A stretch of 64,000 bases of DNA. Source: Cornus controversa (lineage: Eukaryota; Streptophyta; Magnoliopsida; Cornales; Cornaceae). The stretch's first letter is position 1. Each line of letters opens with the position of its first letter. Under the pieces are notes generated by a model. The model saw only the letters and a program-made list of their open reading frames with translations, had not been told where the DNA came from and ran no database searches. Both the position numbers and the translations under genes were made by a program. The stretch spans positions 28,374,806 to 28,438,805 of the forward strand of contig CM048848.1 in the NCBI GenBank assembly GCA_026545225.1. The letters run 5' to 3'. Below are positions 46,418-57,818 of the stretch, piece by piece.

Positions 46418-49400
46418 GAAAGTGTTTGTATTAACAGTGTGTGCATATAATAGAGTGTGTGTGTATATATGATGATATAACCAATTGTATGTGTGTGTAA
46501 CAGAGTGTGTGTGTATGATGATATGTAACGGTGTGTGTGTATATATATATGAAATTGTTTGTATTAACAGTGTGTGTGTATATATGATGATATAACCAAT
46601 TGTATGTGTGTGTAACAGAGTGTGTGTGTGTATGATGATATATAACAGTGTGTGTATATATATATATGAAATTGTTTGAATTTGGTTCTCTCTCTTCGAT
46701 TCTCTCTCATCCCTATAGATATATATATGGTTATGGTAGATAAGAGAGAGCCAAACAAGGTCTTAACTGGTGAAGGGGTAATTTTAGAATTTTAAAAAAA
46801 ATTTAAGTCAAACATGCTAGTCAACTAGCCGGAGGGGGGTATTTGCACATCGAAGATAACTAGTGGGGGGTGATATGCACATACTAAATTGGAGTGTGTT
46901 TTTTGCACATTTTTGTATATAACGAGGGTGTTTTTTGCACTTAACCCAAAATAGAAAAGAAGAAAGGTCCAAGAAATAGCTTGTGCATATAATGGGCACT
47001 GGTATAATGAGGAGGTTGAGAAAGTACAATTAAGACTAATTTTTGGTAAGGACTTTGGAGTGTCATGGTTCACTTGAAGGCACTCTAGGTATGAAGGGGA
47101 AAACCAAGGCCATGAGAGTACCTCAAAATCGCATGATCTAAAAAAAAATATGGTCATTGAAATAGTGGGATGGTGAGAAAGGATTCGTGTGTTGACTCTT
47201 AAAATGCTTCGATCAAGGCTGTCAAGTGGAGACATTGCTAAGCCAAGTTTTAAACTAAACCGAAAGATTTTTGACTAGCAAAAACTAAAAGGCAAATGCA
47301 GAACTAATTTCTTTTGCAAGGCATTACTCTATCAATATTTCTTAAAATTATTTTAAGCTTTGCAAGTATCCTTCAAACTCCACCCCCGTACTATGAAAAT
47401 TCATTGGGTGTGGGATTCTCATTAGCCTGTAACATTAGATTGCCTTTAACTCTTTGAATTTATCAAGTTAGCAGTGACCCACTCGGTTGTCATATGAAGT
47501 TCAACATTTCAACAAAATGGTCAATTTAGTGTAGTAGTAGTTTGATTTCATTGACTATTAGTTGATTAATTTTTTTTTTTTTTTTGATAAGTAAAATTTC
47601 ATAAAAGGCACTCAAGAGGGGAGCGCTCCCAATAGAGAACACAAAAAGCCAAAAACGGCCAACTATAAGCTTAAGCTATCCATAAAGTCCCCCACCGATT
47701 TACAATTCCGCCCATTAACCCAAAAGAATAAAGAACTCATTATGCTGTATTTGAGAGACCAAATCGAAGACTCCTCTTCTTCAAAGGATCTCCTATTTCT
47801 CTCGCACCACAAATCCCACCATAAACAAAGGGGAGTGGCCCTCCAAGCAACTTTGGCTCGGTTGTCCACTATACACCCTCTCCAAGCCTCTAACACATCA
47901 ACTGTGGATCCGGGGGACACCCACACCATCCCGAAGGCAGCCAAGAAAAAAGACCAGACCTCCCTCACCACAGGACAGTGAATAAGAAGATTTGTTGTTT
48001 CCTCCGCCTTTTTGCACATGCAACACCAATTTGCCAGAATATGATGCCTCTGGGAGATTGGAAAGTTGATTAATGTTCTCTGGGAGATTGGAAAGTTAAG
48101 TGATGTTGTGAGGGAATACAACATCAATATGGTGACTTCTATATTTGTGATCAGTGATGACCTTGTGAATAATAAGGGCTTGCGTGGTTTGTCACTCAGA
48201 AAACAGTTCTTAAGAACTCAAAAAACAGAATACTGTTTTCAAAAAACTATAAAAGACAATTCTCTGAAAACATACCTTTCTTTAACAAGTTTTCAGAAAA
48301 CAATTCATAGAAACTGTCAACCAAGAAAGCTTTTGTACAAATTTCTAATTTTCAGTTCCCAAAAAACTGAAAACTGTTCTAAAACCAAGCAGGCCCCGAA
48401 CTTTCCTAGAAACAAACATTATTATTGATATGTTCTAATTAGACATTTTAAAATTTTAAATTTTGTATACCTTAGAAATTTTAAGAAATTTGAATTTAAA
48501 ATACCTTAATTAAAATCAAGCAATTGAAATGGGTTACTTTGCGTTTAGTCTTTTCTAATAATTATGTAAAATCATTTTGCTAATAAAATTTTTATCCACA
48601 TTTATGAACTTTCAGTCAGTGAAGGATTCACAATATAAATATTTATTTTGGCATTTTCTTTCCTTCTTTGGCTTTTTTGGTCATATGCTATATTTGTTCT
48701 CAGGTTTGTTGTTGGCCTTAGTGAAGGATTCACAGTATAAGCTTTAAATTTCATCAGATCTTAATTGTTCTTGTGAGACATGACATGTCAAAAATAAAGA
48801 AATAAATAAATAAAAATTAACTAATATTTCCACAACGGAATAGGGCTTTGATACCAAGTTGATACAGGACCATAAAGAAAGAAGGGGATGATAATAGAAG
48901 AAAAGGGGGAGAAAACAAAGAAAGGGGATGAGAGGATAGGCTAAAAAAATGATGCTAGACAGACTAAGGGAAAGAGAAAGCAAGAACAGTGTGTGTTGGG
49001 GTGGGTGGGTGGGTGGGGAGAAATGGAACGCAATTAGAATTCTAAAACCACGATAATGTTCAAATAATTAAAAGATGAGAAAATATACTGAAAAATGAGG
49101 TAAGACAAACTGACAGGAAGAGGAAGCAAGAACAATGGAGGGAGAAAAACACAGAATGCGCTTGGAGAGTGGCACCCCTTTGTTTATGGTGGGGGCTATG
49201 GCAAGAGCAGAACAGGTGGTCCTTTGATGATGTTGAGGTTCTGGCTTGGGTGCTTAAGTTCTCTATTCTCTATACTTTATTCTTTTGAGTTATGGGTTGG
49301 AATTGTAAATCTGTGGGAGATAAAGTTTCTTTTGTGAATTCTTTGATTGTATAGTAGACGTTCTTGGTCTTGCTTTGTTCTTAGAATGCACTCCCCTTTT

Positions 49401-52400
49401 GAGTGTTCTTTAATGAAATCTTACTTATCAAAAAAGAAGAAAAACACAGAGAATTTTGAAAGCACGATAATATTCAAATGATCAAAAGCTGCATAATACT
49501 GTTATGTCTGGCCTTTTATAGTCAAACCCTTACTAAGAAACCTTAAAAGTTAAAGAGAATAGATCCAAATAAATCAAAATTCCTAATATTTTTTTTTATT
49601 TAAAATAACCATAATAAAACATGGTTATGTTTAGGCCTGACATAGGTGCAAAACAGGGTGACTGAAGCTAAAGTGGAACCAGTTTTAATTTCTTCTTATG
49701 TCAGACAATGCTTGATTTTTAGTTTCTTCAACCCCGCTTACTTATGTCTAGTATCTAGTCAAATTTGATTCTCGTCGAAGAAAAAACCATTGATGCATTT
49801 TTCTGACATTTAAATCTGTATCTCCATCACTTGTAGTGATTTATCATTCAATGAATGACTGAAAACTGATCCACTGATTTTAATCCTATTATAATGTTTG
49901 TTACTTTGTATTTGTACATAAGTAGAGCATTTTTAAATCATACTTGTGTTCTTTTTTATCCTTGTGTAATTCACGTATCTTTTTAATTGTTTGTAGTGAA
50001 CCATTACATGAACAATAATAACCTTCCCTATCCACATCTTACTATCAACCGATCAAGTATATATTTTTTTTGATAAGTAAAGTAAAGTAAAGTATTATAA
50101 ACAATGCTCAAGAGGGGAGTGCATCGCAAAAGAAATACAAAGGCCAAATAGGGCCTCTAGACACTCAAAGTATCTAAAAACTCCATTATCTCCCCTATAG
50201 ATTTACAATTTCTCCCCCAAATCCAAAAAACTAATGTATGAAGAATAGAGAACTTAAGCGTACTAATAGGAGTTTCCTCTCCCTCGAAGTATATAATTAT
50301 GTATTGTACTGGAAGTGGATTTTTATTTTTATTTTTCCCAGGTAAACAAATATCTAGAGAACTATGAGAGGGCCCTTAGTGGATTTGAAGCTGCTGCTTT
50401 AAAGGATCCTGGTCTAAATGCTACTGAGGAGGTTCAGAAGATGGTCAGTCTTCTTGAGAAGTTAGAAAACTTGTTGAAGGTAATGCATTTCTCTATTTAT
50501 ACCTAGCCAATATAGTTTCTATGCACAAACCAAGTAGTTAAACTTGCCACTATATTGCGGTGACCTCCATGTGTTCTTGTTTAATGGTACCTTGATTAGA
50601 CAAGAAGAGGGTAAAAGAATCCACATACACATATGTTGTTGATTTAGTAACATGAAGAAATTGTTACAAAAGCAGTCATTGTGAATGCACACTTGTGAAG
50701 TTTCAAAAGTTTTGGCATTGATTGTTGTAATAATGACATGGACATGAGGCTGGTCTTCATCACATACTGTGTCCAAAACTGTGCTCTCATATTGTAAGGA
50801 TATGGGCATGGGTGTCATTTCTTAAAATGGAACTCAGAACACAAGCATATTGGTGTGCTAAAGCAATATAGAAAATTTTGAGATCAAAATAATCACACAC
50901 ACACAATATTGAATTTCATGATAGGACTAAGGAAAAGATACTATCTATGATATATAGAAATGTTGTCGGTGTTTTTAAATTTAGGAGACTTAAACCCTTA
51001 GAATTATCAATATATTGATGGTAAATACAGCAAAATATATATGTTGAACCAAATTATTGATTTAAAAAGGGTTGACTTTAAAATATTAAAATTTGATGAT
51101 CACACTTTTCTTTGTATTTAAAGATTTGGGCAGAGATTAGTATATTTTCAATTCCCAAACTTCTCATTCTTAGTTTGTAATTAGAATACCCTTGGTTTCT
51201 AACTTATATTTTACACTAGTTCATTTGATAAAATATTTTCAATTTTCTTGATAAACGGAGTTTCACTAAAATAATTGGAGGTCCATGATGATAGATATAT
51301 ATATATATTTTTTTGGGGGGTAAGGATAGATATGTAGTTCTGTTGCAAGAGAAGCACAAAAATATGACTCTAGGCCATAGCCCAAAATGTTTGGAAGAAC
51401 ACAATGTGAGTGATTCTCTCCTAACAATTGATGTGTAATACATAATAGAATTGAAAAAAGATAAATTTTCTGTTTACTTTCAATATATTAGAACTAGGTA
51501 TGCAAAAGTATAATACTCAGTTAAGTCATTGATGTGCAATGGTTCTTTCTTAAATTTTATACTAATAGCTTGTAATTCATCTTTAATGTTACTTCTTATA
51601 GAGAAGAAAACCATTGGAAGAAACAACAAATATGAATACATTTTTTTATTTTATTGAGGACTTCTTGAATGAAAGCATACCATCTTTTAAAAATCTGTGT
51701 TATGAGACAGATCAGTCGGAAATTCTGTTTTCAAGTATTTTTGCCAAATAATTTGGTTCCTGAGCTGGAGAGAGAAAGTCAGTTGTGAGTTTAATAGGGC
51801 GTTTGTAAGCATTGCAGTAGACGCATAATAGGAACTTTGTGGGTTAATTACCTGAGCTTGTTTACTGGAGGTGGACTTGTCGAAGCTAATGTGAAGGATG
51901 GCTTAGTTACGTTTGCCTTTTCGAATAACCAGAGGGGAAGAGTTTACAAAAAAGCATATTGCTGGGTTCCTAGTCATGCTTCTAAGGATCCTTCGGGATA
52001 TTGCGTTGGCCTCATAATATTGCATCTTGGCAGAGGTGGGTGTCAATACTTGGCAGTTTCTACAGAGTCCACTATATTACGGTTTTTCTATTAAATCTTC
52101 AGATACTTTATTTGCATTTGTAAGACCAGTTTGAACATCACATGGTCACGTACAGTCTCTCTTGCAACATATGGCTTTAGTATATTAATATAGTTAGCCT
52201 ATCACAGATATACATTTGAGGCTTTTTTTTTGGTTATCAAATTCTCTATTAAATGCTTTTTCATTATCAAAAAACATAATCACTTTGAAGTCAAAATTGA
52301 ATATGTTCTTCAAATTGGATATGTTATCCTCTGCGGGATCTTATAGAATCTGTTAATACATATGTGTGTGTATATATATATTTTGCAGAGATGTTGGCAC

Positions 52401-55400
52401 TTCTAATATTAATATTTGTATTATAGGGACAAATTAAGGCAAAAAGACTCGCTTCTTTGGCATCAGCAGTAGCTTCTGTTAGTTGTAAGCCGAGTAATTT
52501 ATTCTATATATTTTAATTTGTTAACCTCTGTACTTTCAAGTGATGTTAACACATCTCTTTTAAAATTTACTCTAATATGCTGATTAATTTGCTTGCGTTT
52601 TCTGTGCAAGTGAATTCTTCATACAAAAGAGCCACTATCGATTGTCTGTCTGAGGGTCTGAACAAGACAGTTGCACTTGTGGGAAAAGTTCTATTCTTTG
52701 TTAAGCATGAGAATGTCTCCCCCCTGTAAGCTCCTGTGGTTAAAAACTCTATCTTGGCTTGTTTATTTTACCTTTAACTTTCTTTTTCATGTGTGTCATG
52801 TTACAGATTGATGTTAAATCGATTATCTGTTGACAAAATTCAAGAGTAAAAAAAATACTCCGTAGTACTATATCTGCAAAACTCAAGTTTAACTGCATCC
52901 AATGTAATGCTGACACATAAGCATATTGGTTAAATAAAAGATAAAATCTTGAAGCACCCAACCGCTTTTGCTTTAAAACATTTGTTTCTCCATCTTGTTC
53001 TTCCTCGACTATCCCATTCCCTTTTTCCAACACTGCAATAATCTCCTTTGGGCCCGTTTATTCTTGGCTCTCTCAGAATTCCCTCTCTGTATTTTATCTA
53101 GTCTCACTTTAGATTCTTTTCTATTTCTTTTTTTCTCAGCTCTCACAAAATTTCCCTCTCCATAGTATCTCTTTGGATCAGTAGAAAGAGATGAAAAGTA
53201 GTAGTAAAACTCCCAATAAAAAGAATATATATTAAAAGCTACTCTTGGCAATTTCCTCAGATCTGCTTTATATAGGAGGATAATGGATCTTGAATATTAA
53301 TAGAAAATGAAGGTTTAAATTTAGATTGGAAAAGGAATCTGAGGAGACCAATTTTCCTTACAGCCTCCAAAATATGTATGTTGAACTGTTGAAGAAAGAT
53401 AAGATGGACATTGGCGTAGCGAGGGAAACAGACAAGTTTAATTAATTATCAAATGTAGAGAGGACAAGAGAAATACAAGATAGAAGAAACACAAGAGAAA
53501 CGTGTAAAGGCTTGAATGAGTTGTCTTCACCCATTCACAACTTTGGTATAAATGAAAAAATCACATGTAAAATTTTACAGGAACTGAAACTAACTAAAAT
53601 CACTATCATTATATGCCTAAATATATGCGTAAATAAAGTCAAATCCCATTATTCTAGACTAATTATATTTCGGCTAATATGGTAAGTCAAATCCCATGAT
53701 TCTAGGCACATATCTCGGCTAACACTCCCCCTCAAGTTGGTGCGTGAATATCTGAGACACCTAACTTGGACAATGGATCTTCCAAGACAATCTTGCTGAG
53801 TGATAAACAGAATACAAATAACATGAAGATCCAGTGAAAACAGTTGAAAAACAATCAATAACAATGTCTCCTTAGACCATAAACCATCAACAATGATTTT
53901 GAGGAGATGTTAACATCTCCTCAAATAATAATAATGTCTCCTCAGAATATAACAATGTCTCCTCAGACCATAATAGTGTCTCCTCAGATCATAACGTTGT
54001 CTGCTTAGACCATAATGATGACTAATTAGACCATCCCAAGTCCAAATATAGACTTTTTTAGGAGCACTACCCACTTACATATAGCAATATAGTCTCCTTC
54101 TCAAGCTTCTGCAGTACATAGCTGCCTTTCGCTGTTTCCTCCATAGTCTCTTCACCCTCCTTAGGGGCATCCTTCTTTGTAGCAGCCTTCTTCTTCCTAC
54201 CAATGTCACCAATCACCATCACGTGAAACCCTCTTCTGCAATTCTGGCTGTCATAGCAAAAATAAATACAAGATTGAAGAAATACAAGAGAAACGTGTAA
54301 AGGCTTGAATGAGTTGTCTTCACCCATTCACAGCTTTGGTATTTATAGATGAAAAGAACACATGTTAAATATTACATGAAAGGAAATTAACTAAAATCAT
54401 TGTATACTGTATGCCTAAATGTGCGTAAATAAAGTCAATTCCCGTTATTCTAGACTAATTATATCTCGGTTAATATGGTAAATCAAATCTCATGATTCTA
54501 GGCATATATTTTGACTAACAAGGACAAATTTGGAGCTTCAAGGTTTTATGTTTTTAAAACTAGTACATTGGCGTTGCTGCATCTGTAAATTGGAAAGTTT
54601 AAATAATTGTTTTCTCTCTCTCTCTCTTTCTCCCCCCCTCGTGTGGGGTGATGTCAGTGATGTAACATCATTCTCAAATTTTACTATTGAGGTGGAACTG
54701 CAGTTAACCTCTGCTGTGAATTTACAGATACTATTTGGTGTGCGATTCAAATCAGATATGCTATGTTCTCTCAGTGTATGGGATACACAATGATGCAGTA
54801 AGTTATTTTGTTGAATTTTGTTTATATCATGTGCAGATGAAAGGACATTTTTCCTAGGACATTCTCTTGTGCAACAATATGCAAAGCCTTTTACATCATT
54901 CTTCACTTTTTATTAGTACCGATGAAATATATCTTCTTAGAAATATGAGGAAACAGTTTTCTTACTAAAATTGCCCCATAAAATTATAGTGGAATGACAG
55001 TGGAGAGAAACTTTTCTATTGGGAAATGACTCACATTACTCTCACACTTGTATTAACATTCATTGAACAAGGAAAATACATAGTTTTTAACTATAAATTC
55101 TGCAATAAATCAATCAATAAGGTCACCGTTATTCCCTGCCAACAATTTAGTTGGCTAACCTACATTTGATGTATATAATTCCATTGCCTGGCCCAGCCAC
55201 CAATCCTTAGCCAATTAGTGTATTTCACTTCATGATGATCTTTTTTTAATTCTGCTGTTGATATTGTTGGTGTGTCTTCTCTCGACAAGATATTGAGCTG
55301 AATTGACCTTTTTTTAGGGGCACTCCAGAACGAGCTGATCTTTGACATTAATTGATGTCTGTGTGTCTCTTTGTGGGTTCAGTCAGTGGTCTTTCACATG

Positions 55401-56142
55401 TTCATTCTTGTTTCTTGTTCCTTGCAAGTTGCAACTAACTTTTGCTGTAATGGCAATATCTTAGGACAAGAGAACAGTCACAGATGAGTTCAAGAAATGA
55501 CCATTGAACCAAAAGACTGAAGTGAATAGGTCCAACTTAGGTTTTCATTTCCGTGTAGAAGCAAACACTCGAAAATTTTGACCAACCTTTCCTTCAGTGA
55601 TCTTAGAAAGAAAAGGAGTTTTTCCATTGTAAATTTGTGCAAAGCAAGCTATGAATTTTGGCGAAATAGAAGATCACATAAAATGAACTTGAGTACTAAT
55701 ATAAATTTAATTACTTTTCCTTGCAGATCAAAGAAGGAGATCAAATCACTTTATTGGAGCCTCATTATCGATATGTTGATTTTTATTGGAAAAGAAAGGT
55801 ATTTTACGTATGTTGGATATTCCTGCTTTCTTTGGTTTAAATTTGCTAGATCTGGTCAAAGTAAATTGATTTTGTCTACTTGAATACAACCCTTTTCATG
55901 GTATACTATATTATTTGAACAAGTGGAATACAATTATAGTATCTCATTGTTTTGTTGATTTTGGAATAATTATTTCTTATGCTGATATGTGAATTTTGTT
56001 CTTCTTTGCATGTAAATTAAACCAGTGTTACCAGTTCAGATCAGTTCGTGTCGATTTCTTAGAGCAAATGCTTGTGAATGGGAATGCTATATCTCCTCAC
56101 CAAGCTATTCAAACTTTAATTTTGGCACAACATAAACCTTGA
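38255..56142 (+). CDS. TTC5: TTC5/Strap homologue: TPR repeats plus OB-fold (13 exons)
   Basis: Exons: 38255-38429, 40434-40543, 40638-40748, 40875-40932, 44364-44453, 44992-45086, 45284-45337, 50342-50479, 52427-52484, 52611-52725, 54728-54797, 55727-55798, 56026-56142 (stop TGA). Every junction keeps frame and gives 420 aa, close to the family's usual length. All introns are GT-AG except intron 4, which starts GC. Residues about 64-131, 152-213 and 225-260 form TPR helices (DAWLCLGNC, NSWYNLGNACL, NKYLENYERALSGFEAA). About 278-420 is the TTC5 OB-fold domain (LNKTVALVGKVLFFVKHENV, EGDQITLLEP, SVRVDFLEQ). Family knowledge: animal TTC5 is a p300 cofactor and also reads nascent tubulin on ribosomes to trigger tubulin mRNA decay. 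The plant role is not established. Confidence 0.95.
38512..38611. repeat. TA-rich microsatellite in gene 2 intron 1
   Basis: Two long (TA)n tracts separated by ACACAC-containing sequence. Confidence 0.85.
39628..39915. repeat. 144-bp tandem duplication in gene 2 intron 1
   Basis: Two head-to-tail copies (39628-39771 and 39772-39915) that both begin GGTCCATTTCCTGCT and end at CCGTGTAGGTAA-like sequence, with roughly 10 substitutions between them. Because 144 is a multiple of three, the minus-strand frame at 39977-39480 stays open through both copies and has two 48-residue repeats. No family was recognised, and there is no start signal or codon evidence that it is a gene. Confidence 0.85.
40933..40938 (+). 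other. GC-type splice donor of gene 2 intron 4
   Basis: Exon 4 ends ATGGCTCAAG and the intron begins GCAAGA. Joining to exon 5 (after TTTTTTAG at 44363) makes the codon G|GT and the expected protein (MAQ-GADNKAEL). No GT donor nearby keeps the frame. CAAG|GCAAG matches the consensus of GC-AG introns. Confidence 0.85.
41060..42105 (-). mobile_element. 5'-truncated L1 LINE in gene 2 intron 4
   Basis: The 3' end lies on the left: poly(T) then TGATAAGTAAGATTTCAT and GAGGGGAGCGCTCCC, shared with the other L1 copies here. Minus frames give the zinc-binding RT-associated domain (GRHVRFWEDLW, AFGIFWVSPDF, ATPLWLWWDLW). The family is the same as 22706-26006. No clear TSD was found. The right limit is approximate. 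Confidence 0.8.
43462..43491 (+). other. Possible in-frame 30-nt cassette microexon of gene 2
   Basis: Preceded by CTGCAG and followed by GTAACC. Inserted between exons 4 and 5 it keeps the phase and adds EIQEATKIMH without a stop. The conserved family sequence does not have these residues, so chance is quite possible. Confidence 0.2.
43847..43945. repeat. 50-bp tandem duplication
   Basis: AAGTTTTATTGGAATTTGTT begins at 43847 and again at 43897. The copies differ at several positions. Confidence 0.75.
45894..46947. mobile_element. Mutator-like MITE with long terminal inverted repeats
   Basis: Starts GGGTTAAGTGCGAAAAACAC and ends with the inverse, GTGTTTTTTGCACTTAACCC; similarity continues for about 50 bp. 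A perfect 9-bp TSD AAAATAGAA flanks it (45885-45893 and 46948-46956), the length diagnostic of Mutator-type transposition. The 1,054-bp body has no transposase: it is CT-rich on the left (46080-46180) and holds a TG/TA minisatellite. It lies in gene 2 intron 7. Confidence 0.88.
46290..46680. repeat. TG/TA minisatellite, period about 116 bp
   Basis: Units contain AACCAATTGTATGTGTGTGT, ATGATGATAT and GAAATTGTTTGTATTAACAG. The AACCAATTG phrase recurs at about 46480 and 46596. Confidence 0.75.
47571..48063 (-). mobile_element. 5'-truncated L1 LINE in gene 2 intron 7
   Basis: Bounded by an 11-bp TSD AGTTGATTAAT (47560-47570 and 48064-48074). The left side has the poly(T) tail and TGATAAGTAAAATTTCAT. 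The minus frame encodes the L1 C-terminus (LANWCCMCKKAEE, AFGMVWVSPGSTVD, ATPLCLWWDLW). Confidence 0.85.
48175..48397. mobile_element. Probable small hAT-like MITE
   Basis: The left end GGGCTTGCGTGGTTT and right end AAACCAAGCAGGCCC are imperfect inverted repeats. Inner sequence is rich in AAAACAGTT/AACTGTTTT words that could fold. No convincing TSD was seen. Confidence 0.45.
48860..49642 (-). repeat. Probable copia-type LTR split by an L1 (ends approximate)
   Basis: A minus-strand primer-like site TGGTATCAAAGC (+ strand 48845-48856) adjoins the left end, TGATACAGG. The sequence is purine-rich and contains ACGATAATRTTCAAATRATYAAAAG twice (about 49050 and 49468). The L1 tail at 49156-49438 lies inside. 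The right end near CCTGACA (49642) is a guess. Confidence 0.4.
49156..49438 (+). mobile_element. 283-bp L1 3' end, strongly 5'-truncated
   Basis: Flanked by the 12-bp TSD GAAAAACACAGA (49144-49155 and 49439-49450). It contains ACCCCTTTGTTTATGGTGGG, TGGAATTGTAAATCTGTGGG and the terminal GAAATCTTACTTATCAAAAAAG of the L1 family. Confidence 0.85.
50064..50286 (-). mobile_element. 223-bp L1 3' end beside the exon 8 splice acceptor
   Basis: Poly(T) then TGATAAGTAAAG on the left, GAGGGGAGTGCATCGC and GATTTACAATTTC inside. A 9-bp TSD AAGTATATA flanks it (50055-50063 and 50287-50295). The right TSD ends 46 bp before exon 8 (50342). Confidence 0.82.
50480..52426 (+). other. Gene 2 intron 8
   Basis: A/T-rich intron with no bounded element recognised. 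The open frame at 51837-52094 has no family match or splice support. Confidence 0.6.
53466..53724 (-). repeat. 3' LTR of the TRIM-like element
   Basis: Ends in CTAACA on the + strand and is followed by CTCCCCCTCAAGTTGG, the complement of the polypurine tract. Confidence 0.8.
53859..54035 (-). repeat. GTCTCCTCAGA repeats inside the TRIM-like element
   Basis: Five or six irregular copies of AATGTCTCCTCAGACCATA-like sequence, each about 20-30 bp, diverged by a few bases. Confidence 0.75.
54259..54520 (-). repeat. 5' LTR of the TRIM-like element
   Basis: Aligns along its length with 53466-53724, ends GACTAACA and is followed by the TSD. Confidence 0.8.
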
Positions 56143-57063
56143 ATCGCCTTAACGAGTTGTTTGAAATTGAATATTTGTGAGTCATGTACTTAACTGGGGT
56201 TTGGATTATTCCCTCTTCAATTTGTATGATGTGTCATATGTAAATAGATTAGGAAAATAGAAATATACAATGAATTGTGATTGCAAATCCTTGCCTCTGG
56301 AGTCAAAAGGCACAAATAGAGAAAAAAAAAAAAAGTGTTGTAACTCGTGCGAGTCGTTTGTTTGATTATGAATATATGATACATTGATAGGTGTTGTTGG
56401 AAATTCATACTTGTGGATGTTTTTGTTATCTCTGTTATTTTTTCATACAACAGTACAATTGTTCATATGTTTAAATCTTAATCTCAACTGAACAAGGGGT
56501 CGGTTACATGATTTCTGTTTCGTCGTTTTAGTTTATGCCACAGATTTTGTTAAATCACATTTTTACTATAATCACAAATTTTCTGAAGTCGGTTTCGAAA
56601 AGAAAATAAATTAAAACCATTCCAAAGAAAAGGAAAAAAAAGGAAAAAAATCCAAGTTTGTCGATGGTTGTTTCTTACTCTACTGTGAAACTATAAAAGA
56701 TAATTTAAATAGAAGAATAAAGTTAGGGGTTAGACTTCACCAATAGTCTCGTAGTATGTCATACTTATAATAAATTAGGGGAATTCAGGCAAATGTGTAC
56801 TAAATGACGCATTGACAAGTTTCACTTACAACGACGTCGTCAAAAGAATACATACACCTTAATATACTATAACCCATCTTTGAAAAACGTGATTTCCCTA
56901 ATTACCTACTTGTAGTGAAATTATCGTCACTTGATTTCCCTACCTACCTACTTACCTAATTGTAGCGAAATCACCTTCTCTAGGTATGGACTATGCAAAT
57001 CTAGCTATGCATGTTATAGTGAAAACTAGTCTCAAGTCATCACTTGTAATCCTTGTGGAACTT
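56143..57063. other. 3' flank of gene 2
   Basis: Probable 3' UTR then intergenic DNA. No canonical AATAAA was picked out near the stop. No gene was seen. Confidence 0.5.
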
Positions 57064-57068
57064 ACAAG

Positions 57069-57813
57069 TGTTTGAGAATCATGTGAGAAATTTAAGTATT
57101 CTAAGACAAGAAGATAAATAGCAACACATGAACATGAAGAATTTGTAAATTCATATTTATATAAGGCTCAAGGCAAAAGACTTATACATAAAATACATAA
57201 AAATCTCCAATTCATTGAAGTTAGAACATAGTTACAAAGTTAGGGTTTGTCAAAACCCTAGAGAAGGATTAGTTGATCATGATGGGCTGGAAGCACTCCA
57301 TAGACAGAGATGATCACATGCTCAAAACGGTCTTCAAGGCTTTACAAAGCCCTCTTTGAAGCTTTCCCTCTTTAGAACTTCACTTTCTCTCTCTAGAATT
57401 CTATATATGCTCCCTATTACAAGAATTGTTGTGATATATATTTATTACATATTCTCTAGTTATATAACTGATCTGAGACTCAAAATATCATAGAAATTCC
57501 GTGCAAGGCTTTATCCAAGCAAAATTGGACAAGTGGCAAGTGGAGAAAATATCTGCAGAAAAATATCTTTAGCAGGTTTGGGCGATGTATCGAAGTAGGG
57601 ACTTCGATGCATCGATCTTCCTTCTTTTGCAGATCTTCAACTTTCTAACTTTTCGACTCTGGTCTTGATATGCCATTCACTATTCCTTGATGTAAACTTT
57701 TCATGAAGTATGATAGGAAATAGGAATGCATTGTTGAACTGATAAAGGAGTCAGCTATGAGATCAAGATACATAAGTAAATGCACGAGAATGTATAACAT
57801 TCAACGCTTATCA
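57069..57813 (-). repeat. Possible solo Athila-type LTR
   Basis: The right end GTATAACATTCAACGCTTATCA matches the ends of the LTRs at 2606 and 13546 (GTAACATTCAACGCC..ATCA). Inside are the CAAAACCCTAG phrase and a Lys/Phe-poor, A/T-rich body as in those LTRs. The left end TGTTTGAGAATC preceded by ACAAG (right flank ACAAC) is only a plausible start. Confidence 0.35.
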
Positions 57814-57818
57814 ACAAC

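Larger units (their letters stand above)
53461..54525 (-). mobile_element. Small non-autonomous copia-type element (TRIM-like) in gene 2 intron 10
   Basis: The TSD AGGAC occurs at 53461-53465 and 54521-54525. The direct repeats 53466-53724 and 54259-54520 (about 260 bp each) share AGAGAAACGTGTAAAGGCTTG and TTCTAGACTAATTATAT. On the minus strand the polypurine tract CTTGAGGGGGAG adjoins the left LTR and a degenerate primer site TGCTATGACAGCC adjoins the right one, so orientation is minus. The internal part is only about 530 bp and lacks gag and pol. It holds a Lys/Glu-rich minus frame (KKKAATKKDAPKEGEE) and several GTCTCCTCAGA repeats. Confidence 0.82.

Noticed and set aside
51837-52094. 85-codon frame in TTC5 intron 8
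   Set aside because: No domain, no conserved splice role, and the neighbouring exons join in phase without it.
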